This document shows positions 28,743 to 37,451 of a DNA stretch of 64,000 nucleotides, one piece after another. Source of the DNA: Paenibacillus endoradicis. Its GTDB lineage: Bacteria; Bacillota; Bacilli; Paenibacillales; Paenibacillaceae. Both the position numbers and the translations under genes were made by a program. Every line of letters begins with the position of its first letter. The stretch's first letter is position 1. The notes below the pieces were generated by a model. The model made no database searches, was not told the origin of the DNA, and was given only the letters and a program-made list of their open reading frames with translations. The stretch lies in the NCBI RefSeq assembly GCF_024721975.1, contig NZ_JANQBB010000003.1, forward strand, positions 372,001 to 436,000, read 5' to 3'.

Positions 28743-28780
28743 TTTTATTATATGTGATGAAATTGAAAGGAGTTGGCGAG

Positions 28781-30784
28781 ATGATTCAACGAAGAAATCG
28801 TTGGAAGTTAGCTACTTGGTCACAAGAACAAGAAATGCTTGCGACTCAATTAAGTAAGCAACTTACCATTCCCACTCTTGTAACAAAATTACTAATACAG
28901 CGCGGATATGATAACGCTGACACAATAGAATCTTTCTTATATGGTACACCTGCCAATATGCATGATCCATACTTACTTGCTGGGATGAATGAAGCGGTAG
29001 AACGAATATTGCTCGCAAAACAACAAGGTGAAAAGGTTCGAATTTATGGTGACTACGATGCAGATGGTGTATCTAGTACATCATTGCTTTATTTCACATT
29101 TGCCGAACTTGGATTGAACTTTGACTATTATATTCCCCATCGTATGTTAGAAGGCTATGGCTTGAATAAAGGGGCAATAGATAAGGCGAAGCAAGAAGGT
29201 ATTACACTAATGGTGACCGTTGATACTGGTATTAGTGCATATGAAGAAGTAGAATATGCCAAGCTACTTGGTATTGATGTTGTCATCACAGACCATCATG
29301 AACCTCCGGAACAGTTGCCACAAGCAGTGGCAGTCGTTAATCCGAAGCAGCTCCACTGTCCTTATCCATTTAAAGGATTAGCAGGAGTGGGAGTGGCATT
29401 TAAGCTTGCTACAGCCTTATTAGATGGTGCTCCAATGCAGTGGTCTGGTATTGTAGCACTTGGTACTATTGCCGATCTAATGCCTTTACAAGACGAAAAT
29501 CGTATTATTGTAAGTTATGGACTTGCAGAACTGCGCAAAGGCCAGCAGATCGGTTTCAATGCTCTCGCTGAAGCTTGCGGTATTAATATGGCTGAACTAA
29601 GCGCGATGAATATTGGTTTTGGTATTGCCCCAAGAATTAATGCAGCTGGAAGGCTGAAACATGCGAAGCAGGCTGTTGAATTGATCACTTGTTCTAGTGA
29701 ACAAGGAGCGATTCAACTTGCAACCGAGCTGGATCATTTGAATAAAGAACGTCAATTGATTGTTGAGACGATGATACAAGAAGCTGAAACCCAGTGGCAA
29801 AGTAAGCTACAAGCAGTTAAAGCAGCAAAACAGCCTGAGCCTAATGTTATAGTATTGGCTCAGGAGGGATGGAATGTTGGTGTTATAGGAATCGTTGCTT
29901 CCAAAATGCTAGAACGTTACTATAAGCCTGTTATCGTTTTCGGGATTGATGTTGAAAAAGGAACTGCAAAAGGTTCAGCTAGATCAATTGAAGGCTTTGA
30001 TCTACATGCGGCTTTAACAGAATGCGATTCATTGCTTGAGCATTATGGAGGTCATCAGGCAGCAGCAGGTATGACTGTGCTTATTGAGAATTTGCCGAAA
30101 TTAGAGGAGGGGTTAGATAATTTAGCCCTGCAATGGTTAACCGAAGAGGATTGGATTCCTAAGCTAAAGATTGATCTGGCTTGCGATTTACAAGATATTA
30201 CACTCGATACCATTAAACAATTATCATTATTAGAACCGTTTGGCATGACTAATCCGTCCCCGCGCGTACTTGTAAAGAATACTAATCTCGCTGAACGAAG
30301 AGCGATAGGTAAAGAAGGTAAACATCTTAAGTTGCTACTGAAAGATCAACAAATGACTTTAGATGTTATAGGATTTGGAATGGGCGACTATGCGAAGCAA
30401 CTATCCACTTCAGAGCCAATCGAGGTCGTTGGCGAACTTTCTATTAATGAATGGAATTCGATCAGAAAGCCTCAACTTCAATTACAAGATTTACATGTAC
30501 AAAAAGAACAGTTAAAAGTATTCCCTTCCAGAGAACAATTTGGTATCATTTATCAGTATGTTCGTAAGCAGGGAGTCGTACCCAAACGTGGAGTATACGA
30601 AAAACTTAGCAAGCTTAGTGGATTAGCAAACGTCGAGATTGATTTGATATTAGAAGTATTTGAGGAACTCGGATTTATTCTTATTAATTCGTATCAAATT
30701 CAAGCGGTGCCTTCTCCACAGAAAAAAGATTTAGCGAGCTCAGCTCGTTATAATAGTGCTAAGCTTCAATTCGAAGCGAAATGA
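28781..30784 (+). CDS. recJ: Single-stranded-DNA-specific exonuclease RecJ
   Basis: 667 aa from ATG 28781 (SD GAAAGGAG 8 bases upstream). The frame extends 51 codons further up, but that part is family P repeat, not RecJ. RecJ is a 5'-3' ssDNA exonuclease in recombination and repair. DHH-family metal motifs: YGDYDADGVSS, VTVDTGIS, ITDHHEPPE; DHHA1 motif YGGHQAAAGM. A C-terminal extra domain (about 560-660) is normal for Firmicute RecJ. Confidence 0.96.
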   Translation: MIQRRNRWKLATWSQEQEMLATQLSKQLTIPTLVTKLLIQRGYDNADTIESFLYGTPANMHDPYLLAGMNEAVERILLAKQQGEKVRIYGDYDADGVSSTSLLYFTFAELGLNFDYYIPHRMLEGYGLNKGAIDKAKQEGITLMVTVDTGISAYEEVEYAKLLGIDVVITDHHEPPEQLPQAVAVVNPKQLHCPYPFKGLAGVGVAFKLATALLDGAPMQWSGIVALGTIADLMPLQDENRIIVSYGLAELRKGQQIGFNALAEACGINMAELSAMNIGFGIAPRINAAGRLKHAKQAVELITCSSEQGAIQLATELDHLNKERQLIVETMIQEAETQWQSKLQAVKAAKQPEPNVIVLAQEGWNVGVIGIVASKMLERYYKPVIVFGIDVEKGTAKGSARSIEGFDLHAALTECDSLLEHYGGHQAAAGMTVLIENLPKLEEGLDNLALQWLTEEDWIPKLKIDLACDLQDITLDTIKQLSLLEPFGMTNPSPRVLVKNTNLAERRAIGKEGKHLKLLLKDQQMTLDVIGFGMGDYAKQLSTSEPIEVVGELSINEWNSIRKPQLQLQDLHVQKEQLKVFPSREQFGIIYQYVRKQGVVPKRGVYEKLSKLSGLANVEIDLILEVFEELGFILINSYQIQAVPSPQKKDLASSARYNSAKLQFEAK

Positions 30785-30823
30785 ATGTAGTAATTAAGCG
30801 GTCACAGAAAGGGTTGACGATTT

Positions 30824-31351
30824 GTGTCAAATTCATCTACTAACTTTAAAGATTATATTCGTGTAATCGAGGATTTCCCGACGCCAGGGATTCGTTTCAA
30901 AGATATTACAACACTATTGAAAGATGGACCAACTTATAAAGCGGCTATCGTTGAGCTTCGTAAATTAGTTGAGCATCTTCAAATTGACGTTATTGCTGGC
31001 CCTGAAGCACGTGGTTTTGTTATTGGAGCTCCACTAGCACTTGAGCTAGGAGTCGGTTTCATTCCTATTCGCAAAAGTGGTAAATTACCAGGTGAAACGA
31101 TTAGTGCTAGTTATTCGCTAGAGTATGGTACTGATCAACTTGCTATGCACAAAGATGCTATTGAACCAGGTCAACGTGTACTTATTGCTGATGATTTATT
31201 AGCAACAGGTGGTACAATTGCAACTGTTATCGATCTTATTAATCAAGTTGGTGGCGAAGTAGTAGGAACAGCGTTTTTAATTGAGCTTTCATATCTTGAG
31301 GGCAGAAATAAAATAGAAGGCGTTGAGGTTCAATCCTTAATGACTTATTAG
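30824..31351 (+). CDS. apt: Adenine phosphoribosyltransferase
   Basis: Purine salvage: adenine + PRPP to AMP. 175 aa, near the usual 170. PRPP-binding motif VLIADDLLATGGT, substrate loop GPEARGFVIGAPLA, and conserved DFPTPGIRFKDITTLL. GTG start with SD AGAAAGGG. recJ-apt-relA order is the same as in Bacillus. Confidence 0.97.
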   Translation: MSNSSTNFKDYIRVIEDFPTPGIRFKDITTLLKDGPTYKAAIVELRKLVEHLQIDVIAGPEARGFVIGAPLALELGVGFIPIRKSGKLPGETISASYSLEYGTDQLAMHKDAIEPGQRVLIADDLLATGGTIATVIDLINQVGGEVVGTAFLIELSYLEGRNKIEGVEVQSLMTY

Positions 31352-31373
31352 TAATAATACTTAGTATTTGGCG

Positions 31374-31436
31374 ATAGGCCGACTACCCTTGCAGAGCAAT
31401 CGAATTGATCTTGCATGAGGTAGCGGTCTGTTTTTT
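31374..31436 (+). terminator. Possible terminator between apt and relA
   Basis: GCCGACTACC-TTGCA pairs imperfectly with TGCAT-GGTAGCGGTC, followed by TGTTTTTT. A long loop makes this less certain than the other terminators in the window. Confidence 0.45.
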
Positions 31437-31540
31437 ATAACGGTACATTGACGTAATAGGTATGTAACAGGCATAATAATTAGAAATAGAAGAAAAGTAG
31501 CTCGGACTTTAGATAGACTAGCTTGGGAAGGGATCTTATC

Positions 31541-33727
31541 ATGGGCATAGAGCAATTAATTGAAAAAGCATCAATCTATATGAAAGAACAAGATCTCAAG
31601 CTGATTAGAGAAGCCTATGATTTTGCGGATCAAGCTCATTCAGGGCAAGTACGTAAATCAGGTGAGGCTTATATATTACATCCTCTAACAGTTGCAGATA
31701 TCGTCTTAGATATGGGTATGGACGTGTTGTCGATCGTGACGGCTCTACTTCATGATGTCGTGGAAGACACAACTGTCGATCTTGAGACCGTTCGTGAGAA
31801 ATTCGGCGAAACTTGTGCGATGCTTGTAGATGGATTGACGAAACTAGAAAAAATTAGGTTCCAATCGCGTGAAGAACAGCAAAATGAAAATTATCGAAAA
31901 ATGTTTGTTGCTATGGCACAAGACATTCGAGTTATTCTAATTAAATTAGCTGATCGACTTCACAATATGCGTACGTTGAAATATCAATCTGAGGAATCTC
32001 AGCGTAGAATTGCCTATGAAACACTTGAAATATTCTGTCCTATTGCTCACCGCCTTGGTATTTCTGCTATCAAATGGGAAATGGAAGATATTGCATTACG
32101 TTACTTGAACCCTCAGCAATACTATCGTATTGCTAATTTAATGAAGAAAAAACGTGTTGAACGTGAAGCGTTTATTGAAGATGTTGTTAACCGTATTCGT
32201 GAAAAGCTAGCGGAAATGGGTATCGAGGGTGATATTTCAGGACGTCCGAAGCATTTGTACAGCATTTATCAAAAAATGACAACACGCAATAAGCAGTTTA
32301 GCGAAATTTATGATTTATTTGCTATTCGCGTAATTGTTGAAAATATAAAAGATTGTTACGCTACGTTAGGTATCATTCATACGCTTTGGAAACCGATGCC
32401 AGGTCGCTTCAAGGACTATATTGCAATGCCTAAAGCGAATATGTATCAGTCCCTCCATACGACGGTTATTGGTCCGAATGGTGAACCGACAGAAGTGCAA
32501 ATTCGTACTTGGGATATGCATCTTACATCCGAGTATGGTATAGCTGCTCACTGGGCTTATAAAGAAGGTAATGTTGTTCCAGATGGTAGCTTTGGCGATA
32601 AAATGACATGGTTCCGTGAAATTCTGGAATTACAGAATGAGACACAAGATGCGGCAGAGTTTATGGAATCCTTGAAAATGGACTTTTTCTCTGATCTAGT
32701 ATTTGTGTTTACGCCTAATGGTGAAGTTATTGAGCTACCGGCTGGTTCTGTACCTTTAGATTTTGCATTCCGCATTCACACTGAAGTTGGTAATCGTACG
32801 ATTGGTGCTAAAGTGAATGGCAGAATAGTCCCGCTTGATCATAAATTAAAAACTGGTGATATTGTTGAAATATTGACGAGCAAACATTCCTATGGCCCTA
32901 GCTCCGATTGGCTAAAAATTGCTCAATCTTCTCATGCACGGAGTAAGATTAAGCAATGGTTCAAGAAAGAGAAGCGTGAGGAAAATGTCGCTAAGGGTCG
33001 CGATTTAATTGAACGTGAATTGAAACGTCTTGGACTTGAGCCGCATCTCTGGATGACAGATGACAAGCTACAGGAAGTTGCTACGAAATTCACATTTAAT
33101 GATATTGAAGATATGATGGCTGCGATTGGTTTCAGTGGTATAACAGCCGCACAAATCGTAACTAAGCTTACTGAGAAACTTCGCCGTGAGCAAGAAGAAG
33201 CGAATCAGATCGAGCTAACGAAAGAAATTACTGAAATAAAAGGCAGCGCAGTAAACAAAAAAGTTAGAAATAACAATAATGGTGTTAAAGTTAAAGGAGT
33301 AGACAATTTACTTGTCCGCTTTGCCAGATGTTGTAATCCTGTTCCAGGTGACCTCATTATCGGTTATATTACACGCGGTAGAGGTGTTTCTGTGCATCGT
33401 ATGGATTGTTTAAACATTCCATTTGGCACGGATAATGAAGAGGCAGATCGTGTAATTGAAGTTGAATGGGTCGATTCTATTAATGCTAACTATAGTGTTG
33501 ATATTGAAATTACAGGTAGTGATCGCCGTGGATTATTGAATGAGGTACTTCAAGCTGTATCTGAAGCGAAAACTAACATTAGTGCAGTATCTGGACGAAC
33601 AGGTAAAAATAAGATGGCTATTATGCATATGACTGTTCTTATTAGTCATACTGAGCATCTTACTAATGTTGTTGAGAAGATTAAAAAAATTAAAGATATA
33701 TATTCCGTGCAACGGATTATGCAATAA
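31541..33727 (+). CDS. relA: Bifunctional (p)ppGpp synthetase/hydrolase Rel
   Basis: 728 aa from ATG 31541 (SD GGGAAGGGA); an in-frame TTG at 31523 is less likely. Stringent-response enzyme. The N-terminal HD hydrolase domain keeps TALLHDVVEDT and IKLADRLHNMRTL, so it should be active; the synthetase domain has GRPKHLYSIYQKM and YQSLHTTV; TGS domain with DFAFRIHTEVGNRTIGAKVN; zinc-finger-like/CC region FARCCNPVPGD; C-terminal ACT domain (about 655-728). Domain order is that of long bifunctional Rel proteins. Confidence 0.96.
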   Translation: MGIEQLIEKASIYMKEQDLKLIREAYDFADQAHSGQVRKSGEAYILHPLTVADIVLDMGMDVLSIVTALLHDVVEDTTVDLETVREKFGETCAMLVDGLTKLEKIRFQSREEQQNENYRKMFVAMAQDIRVILIKLADRLHNMRTLKYQSEESQRRIAYETLEIFCPIAHRLGISAIKWEMEDIALRYLNPQQYYRIANLMKKKRVEREAFIEDVVNRIREKLAEMGIEGDISGRPKHLYSIYQKMTTRNKQFSEIYDLFAIRVIVENIKDCYATLGIIHTLWKPMPGRFKDYIAMPKANMYQSLHTTVIGPNGEPTEVQIRTWDMHLTSEYGIAAHWAYKEGNVVPDGSFGDKMTWFREILELQNETQDAAEFMESLKMDFFSDLVFVFTPNGEVIELPAGSVPLDFAFRIHTEVGNRTIGAKVNGRIVPLDHKLKTGDIVEILTSKHSYGPSSDWLKIAQSSHARSKIKQWFKKEKREENVAKGRDLIERELKRLGLEPHLWMTDDKLQEVATKFTFNDIEDMMAAIGFSGITAAQIVTKLTEKLRREQEEANQIELTKEITEIKGSAVNKKVRNNNNGVKVKGVDNLLVRFARCCNPVPGDLIIGYITRGRGVSVHRMDCLNIPFGTDNEEADRVIEVEWVDSINANYSVDIEITGSDRRGLLNEVLQAVSEAKTNISAVSGRTGKNKMAIMHMTVLISHTEHLTNVVEKIKKIKDIYSVQRIMQ

Positions 33728-33733
33728 AGGAAA

Positions 33734-33942
33734 GTTCAAAAAGATTACTTATCACCACTAAGAAGATGGGATGATGCTAAGTTATCGAGAAGCAGAGTGT
33801 ACGTTATTGGTACACGAGCATCTAAAATGTTTCTGAAAGAAACATACATCGGAAGAGTGTGCTTTGCTTCAGGTGAATGCCATATTCGCCGACGAATAAG
33901 CATCGTAGCATCACATCGTGATCATAAGTGGACTTTTTGAAC
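33734..33942 (-). repeat. Family P palindromic element, copy C (209 bp, inverted)
   Basis: Ends GTTCAAAAAGATTACTTATC and, reverse-complemented, GTTCAAAAAGTCCACTTATG: the arms agree with each other but differ from copies A and B after GTTCAAAA. On the minus strand it reads CTTATTCGTCGGCGAATATG and GTGTACCAATAACGTACAC, the family core, with an extra ~40-bp hairpin (ATGTTTCTTTCAGAAACAT). It fills the gap between relA and dtd. Confidence 0.85.
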
Positions 33943-33965
33943 ATCTACTAAAGGAGTCGAACATT

Positions 33966-34412
33966 TTGAGAGTAGTTGTACAACGGAGTAAAGCAGCCAA
34001 TGTTACGATAGCTGGGGAGCAAGTTGGTGCAATTGATAAAGGACTTGTTCTGCTCGTAGGCATTACTCATGAGGATACTGAGCAAGACCTTAAGTGGATG
34101 GCGGACAAGCTCTCTGGACTTCGGATATTTGATGATGAGTCTGGTAAGATGAATCTAGATATTACCGAGGCAGGGGGCAGTATTCTTTCTGTTTCACAAT
34201 TTACTTTGTATGGTGATTGTAGAAAAGGTCGTCGTCCTAGTTTCATGAAGGCGGCAAGACCAGATCATGCTGAGCCAATGTATCATAACTTCAATGAGTT
34301 ATTACGTAATAAAGGGATCCACGTTGAAACTGGCCAATTTGGAGCAGAGATGGATGTAAGTCTTGTGAATGATGGTCCGATTACAATAATTATTGATACG
34401 GAAGAGAAATAG
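33966..34412 (+). CDS. dtd: D-aminoacyl-tRNA deacylase Dtd
   Basis: Removes D-amino acids wrongly attached to tRNA. 148 aa from TTG 33966, placed 9 bases behind SD AAAGGAG; the frame is open 16 codons further up but that part is family P sequence. Active-site motifs SQFTLYGD and NDGPITI (the usual NxGPVT). [14 protein letters not shown] is the typical N-terminus. Confidence 0.95.
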   Translation: MRVVVQRSKAANVTIAGEQVGAIDKGLVLLVGITHEDTEQDLKWMADKLSGLRIFDDESGKMNLDITEAGGSILSVSQFTLYGDCRKGRRPSFMKAARPDHAEPMYHNFNELLRNKGIHVETGQFGAEMDVSLVNDGPITIIIDTEEK

Positions 34413-34530
34413 GAGCGGAATTGAAACGTTTTCTTTTTTGTAATCAACTTGTAACATAATGATAATGTCTCTTTAATATCATTAACCTATAATAAACCTC
34501 GACCCCCTTTTTAATAATATATTATTATAG

Positions 34531-34556
34531 CCTGCGGAGATGCCGCAGGTTTTTTT
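34531..34556 (+). terminator. Intrinsic terminator after dtd
   Basis: CCTGCGG-AGATG-CCGCAGG followed by seven T, about 120 bases behind the dtd stop. Confidence 0.92.
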
Positions 34557-34574
34557 CTGCCCATTTTCCCTTTT

Positions 34575-34784
34575 TAGGACGAGGAATATGCTTAGATGCT
34601 TATTCGACGGCGAAAATAACGTTCATTTCGGTTGTGATGACGATGAAAATGCTATGTCGCCTGCTCGACGGCGAAAATGACGTTTATCGGTCGCTGCGTG
34701 TGCTCGTGTATCAATAACGTACACCCCGCTACTCCCTTCCTAGATTCACGTCATCTTCTTGGTCCTAATAAGCGAAACACTCAA
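34575..34784 (+). repeat. Family P palindromic element, copy D, with a preceding fragment
   Basis: Full copy at about 34621-34784: left arm ATTTCGGTTGTGATGACGATG region, right arm (reverse complement) GTTTCGCTTATTAGGACC; core GCTCGACGGCGAAAATGACG and GTGTATCAATAACGTACAC, then CATCTTCTTGGTCCTAATAAG. A second piece at 34575-34620 repeats the TATTCGACGGCGAAAATAACG part, so the site holds at least one and a half copies. It lies between the dtd terminator and the hisS T-box. Confidence 0.75.
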
Positions 34785-35021
34785 CGGAGCAATGATTGCT
34801 ACGTGGTTTAGACTCTGATGCAGAGTATTCGAAGCTTTGAACGCGGATCAACATCAAGTTGTTTACTTGATGTTGATTATGGCTGGTATCACTTCGAAGT
34901 ATAATTTGGACGTTTTATTGTTTATTTATAAGGGATTAGGAGAGACTATGTCGTAGTTCTATATTGACTTTCGTCGGTATGACAAGTAAAATATGATATC
35001 AGTAACAACTTAATATTTCAT

Positions 35022-35325
35022 TCCTTGACGGGAAGAAGTAACTCAACTCCACTATACCCAGAGATAGGTGTCAATTGGCTGAAAGCACCTTTATATGTAT
35101 TGAGTGAATAACATCCCTGAGAACATAAGATGAACGGTACTTATATTACATAAGTATGACATTAGTTTTATGCGTGTTACGGACGATAATCGTATGGAGC
35201 GAATAGCTACAACTTGAACAAGTAAAATCTTGTAAGTTGTTAGATATTCGAAAAGTGGGTGGTACCACGGGAGATAATACTCTCGTCCCTTTTGGCGGAA
35301 AGTCAGAAGGAACGAGAGTTTTTTT
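35022..35325 (+). promoter_or_regulatory. T-box leader upstream of hisS
   Basis: tRNA-sensing antitermination leader. Stem I region begins GACGGGAAGAAGTAA and carries AGAGATAGGTG; the T-box AGTGGGTGGTACCACGG is at 35254-35270; the terminator ACTCTCGT...ACGAGAGT with seven T is at 35278-35325. The specifier region reads GAATAACATCCCTGAG: CAT (His, 35112-35114) fits the downstream gene, but AAC (Asn, 35110-35112), followed by A, would fit the alaS leader register. hisS begins 431 bases after the terminator, much further than usual. Confidence 0.92.
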
Positions 35326-35387
35326 GTTGTTTAGAAGTAATTCAAAATGACCACTCGTGATCACAATAGGTATCTTCCTTTTTTGCG

Positions 35388-35620
35388 CTACAACCGCAAA
35401 AATGATATCTATGGTGTCCAACGAGCTGGAAAATCCGGAATAGACCACAAAAATGAGGTCTATAACGCCCAATAAGCTGGATAAACCGAAATAGACCACA
35501 AAAATAAGGTCTATGGCGCCCAATGAGCAGGATAAACCGAAATAGACCACAAAAATGAGGTCTATAGCGCCCAATGAGCTGGATAAACCGAAATAGACTG
35601 CAAAAATGAGGTTTACTGAG
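35388..35620 (+). repeat. 51-bp tandem repeat between T-box and hisS (about 4.5 copies)
   Basis: Units start at 35439, 35490, 35541 and 35592, exactly 51 bases apart, preceded by a degenerate unit from 35388. Each unit contains ATAGACC-ACAAAAATGA-GGTCTAT, a 7-bp hairpin, followed by GCGCCCAATGAGCTGGATAA. The period is a multiple of three, so an antisense frame stays open, but there is no sign that it is coding. Confidence 0.93.
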
Positions 35621-35681
35621 AGTGTTTAATCTTTCGAGGAATGATTTTTACTGGAGCATTTTAGAGGGATATTGATTATTG

Positions 35682-35748
35682 GCTTATGCTTCTGATGTAC
35701 TTTTCATTACGAGGAGTATATCGAGATGAATTGAAAAGTTTAAGGAGG
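35682..35748 (+). promoter_or_regulatory. Family L leader-SD element before hisS
   Basis: GCTTATGCTTCTGATGTA, left arm ACTTTTCATT, loop ACGAGGAGTATATCGAG, right arm ATTGAAAAGT, then TTAAGGAGG, the SD of hisS. Start ATG follows 8 bases later. Confidence 0.8.
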
Positions 35749-35756
35749 TTATCGCT

Positions 35757-37019
35757 ATGTCGTTTAAGAAATCGCCCGGTACGCAAGATATTTTGCCAGG
35801 TAGTGTAGAAAAATGGCAGTTTGTAGAGCAGAAAGCTCGAGAAATCTGCAGTCGCTACAATTTTAGGGAAATACGTACTCCGATTTTCGAATCTACTGAA
35901 CTTTTCCAACGTGGTGTTGGTGAGACAACTGATATCGTTGAGAAAGAGATGTACACGTTCATCGATCGTGGGGAGCGCAGCTTAACGCTTCGTCCAGAAG
36001 GTACAGCAGGCGTTGTACGCTCATTTGTAGAGAACAAGCTATTTGGAGAACCAGATCTAACTAAGTTGTATTACATGGGCCCTATGTTCCGCTATGAGCG
36101 TCCTCAAGCAGGACGCTACCGTCAATTCCACCAGTTTGGGATTGAGGCTATCGGAGCTGCTGATCCTGCACTTGATGCAGAAGTGATTGCATTAGGTTAT
36201 ACCTTCTATACAGAGGTTGGACTTAGAGGTGTTGGTGTTGAGATTAATTCAGTTGGAACTCCAGCTGTTCGCGGCGCATTCCGTGAAAAGTTACTTACTT
36301 ATTTAGAACCGAAACGTGAAATTCTTTGTAAAGACTGTCAGTCTCGTATCGATCGTAATCCACTACGTGTATTGGATTGTAAAGTTGATCAAAAACACTT
36401 TACAGATGCTCCATCGATTCTTGATAGCTTAGATGAAGAATGTCAGATTCACTTTGATAAAGTGAAGCAACATCTATCCGATATGGAAATTCCATTTGAG
36501 ATTAATCACCGTCTCGTTCGTGGTCTTGACTACTATACACATACTGCATTTGAATTCAAAGCTGAAGGTATTGGTGCAATTGATACTGTTGGTGGTGGTG
36601 GTCGCTATAACGGTCTTGTTGCTGATGTTGGTGGTCCTGATCAACCGGGTGTAGGCTTCGGTCTTGGATTAGAACGTACAGTGTTATTACTTGAGCACCA
36701 AGAAACGGCAATTCCAAATCTTAATGAATTAGATGTGTATCTAATCGCTCTAGGTGAAGAAGCAGATCGTCAAGTGACGAAACTTGTGTATCAATTACGT
36801 AAAGCAGGAGTAAAAGCTGAACGTGATTACCAAGGTCGCAAGATGAAGGCTCAGATGAAGTCTGCAGATCGCTTACAGGCTCGCTATACTGCAATACTTG
36901 GTGATGATGAACTTGCTAATGGTGAGATTACGCTGAAAGAGATGGCTACTGGACTCCAACGCAAAGTCTCCTTCTCCGATCTCTCGCATGTGATCATGGA
37001 GAGTAAGCTTCGTAGTTAA
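35757..37019 (+). CDS. hisS: Histidyl-tRNA synthetase
   Basis: 420 aa class II synthetase. Motif 2 region LTLRPEGTAGVVR and FRYERPQAGRYRQFHQFG, HisA motifs RGLDYYTHTAFEF and GGGRYNGL, motif 3 GFGLGLERTVLLLE, and the C-terminal anticodon-binding domain. The last ~13 codons (from about DLSHVIMESKLRS) and the TAA are encoded by the left end of a family P element, so the original C-terminus has been replaced or extended. aspS follows after 432 bases. Confidence 0.97.
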   Translation: MSFKKSPGTQDILPGSVEKWQFVEQKAREICSRYNFREIRTPIFESTELFQRGVGETTDIVEKEMYTFIDRGERSLTLRPEGTAGVVRSFVENKLFGEPDLTKLYYMGPMFRYERPQAGRYRQFHQFGIEAIGAADPALDAEVIALGYTFYTEVGLRGVGVEINSVGTPAVRGAFREKLLTYLEPKREILCKDCQSRIDRNPLRVLDCKVDQKHFTDAPSILDSLDEECQIHFDKVKQHLSDMEIPFEINHRLVRGLDYYTHTAFEFKAEGIGAIDTVGGGGRYNGLVADVGGPDQPGVGFGLGLERTVLLLEHQETAIPNLNELDVYLIALGEEADRQVTKLVYQLRKAGVKAERDYQGRKMKAQMKSADRLQARYTAILGDDELANGEITLKEMATGLQRKVSFSDLSHVIMESKLRS

Positions 37020-37137
37020 CTCGACTTCGAATATGCCTTTCATCGGAATTCTGCGTGTGCTCGTGTACCAATAACGTACACTCCGCTCCTCGAGTTCCTA
37101 GCTTCAAGGCATCTTCTCGGTGCTGACAAGCGAGAGA
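36980..37137 (+). repeat. Family P palindromic element, copy E (overlaps hisS 3' end)
   Basis: Left arm TCTCTCGCATGTGATCATGG (inside hisS), right arm reverse complement TCTCTCGCTTGTCAGCACC. Core CTTCGTAGTTAACTCGAC, TTCGAATATGCC and GTGTACCAATAACGTACAC as in the other copies. The outer 8 bases differ from all other copies but match each other. Confidence 0.85.
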
Positions 37138-37451
37138 CTCGAGGATGCATCTTCTTTGGAATTGCTTGCGAAGATGTTGCGGATGTAGCACTTCGGAGGG
37201 TACTTCTTCTTGGAAGTTGCTATGAAGTGTTTGAAGGTTATTATTGTGGGGCAACGAGGCGCTTTGCTGTCGTTGCGGCTTTGCATTCTGCAACTTGCAA
37301 CTTGCAACTTGCATCCTGCTAAGTTTGCTTTCTTGCTTCGTGCAAGCTTACCTCCTTGCTCTGCCTCCTGCAAAGCTGGGAATTAACTGCTGTAACTCCA
37401 ACAAATTTGTTGTTGAAACATATAATTATAATTATGAAATGAGGATTAGAC
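37138..37451 (+). other. Gene-free stretch before aspS, hairpin-rich
   Basis: Contains several short inverted repeats: CATCTTC...GAAGATG, CACTTC...GAAGTG, CAACGA...TCGTTG, and a direct microrepeat (GCAACTT three times near 37298-37316). Open frames across it are short and lack SD sequences. No T-box here. The aspS SD (GAGGATT) lies at the end. Confidence 0.5.

Noticed and set aside
28628..28780. N-terminal extension of RecJ
   Set aside because: The 51 codons are family P copy B; a strong SD precedes ATG 28781, which gives a normal RecJ start.
35146..35574. Antisense open frame (142 codons) over the hisS leader repeat
   Set aside because: Product of the 51-bp tandem repeat; it runs through the T-box terminator and has no SD.
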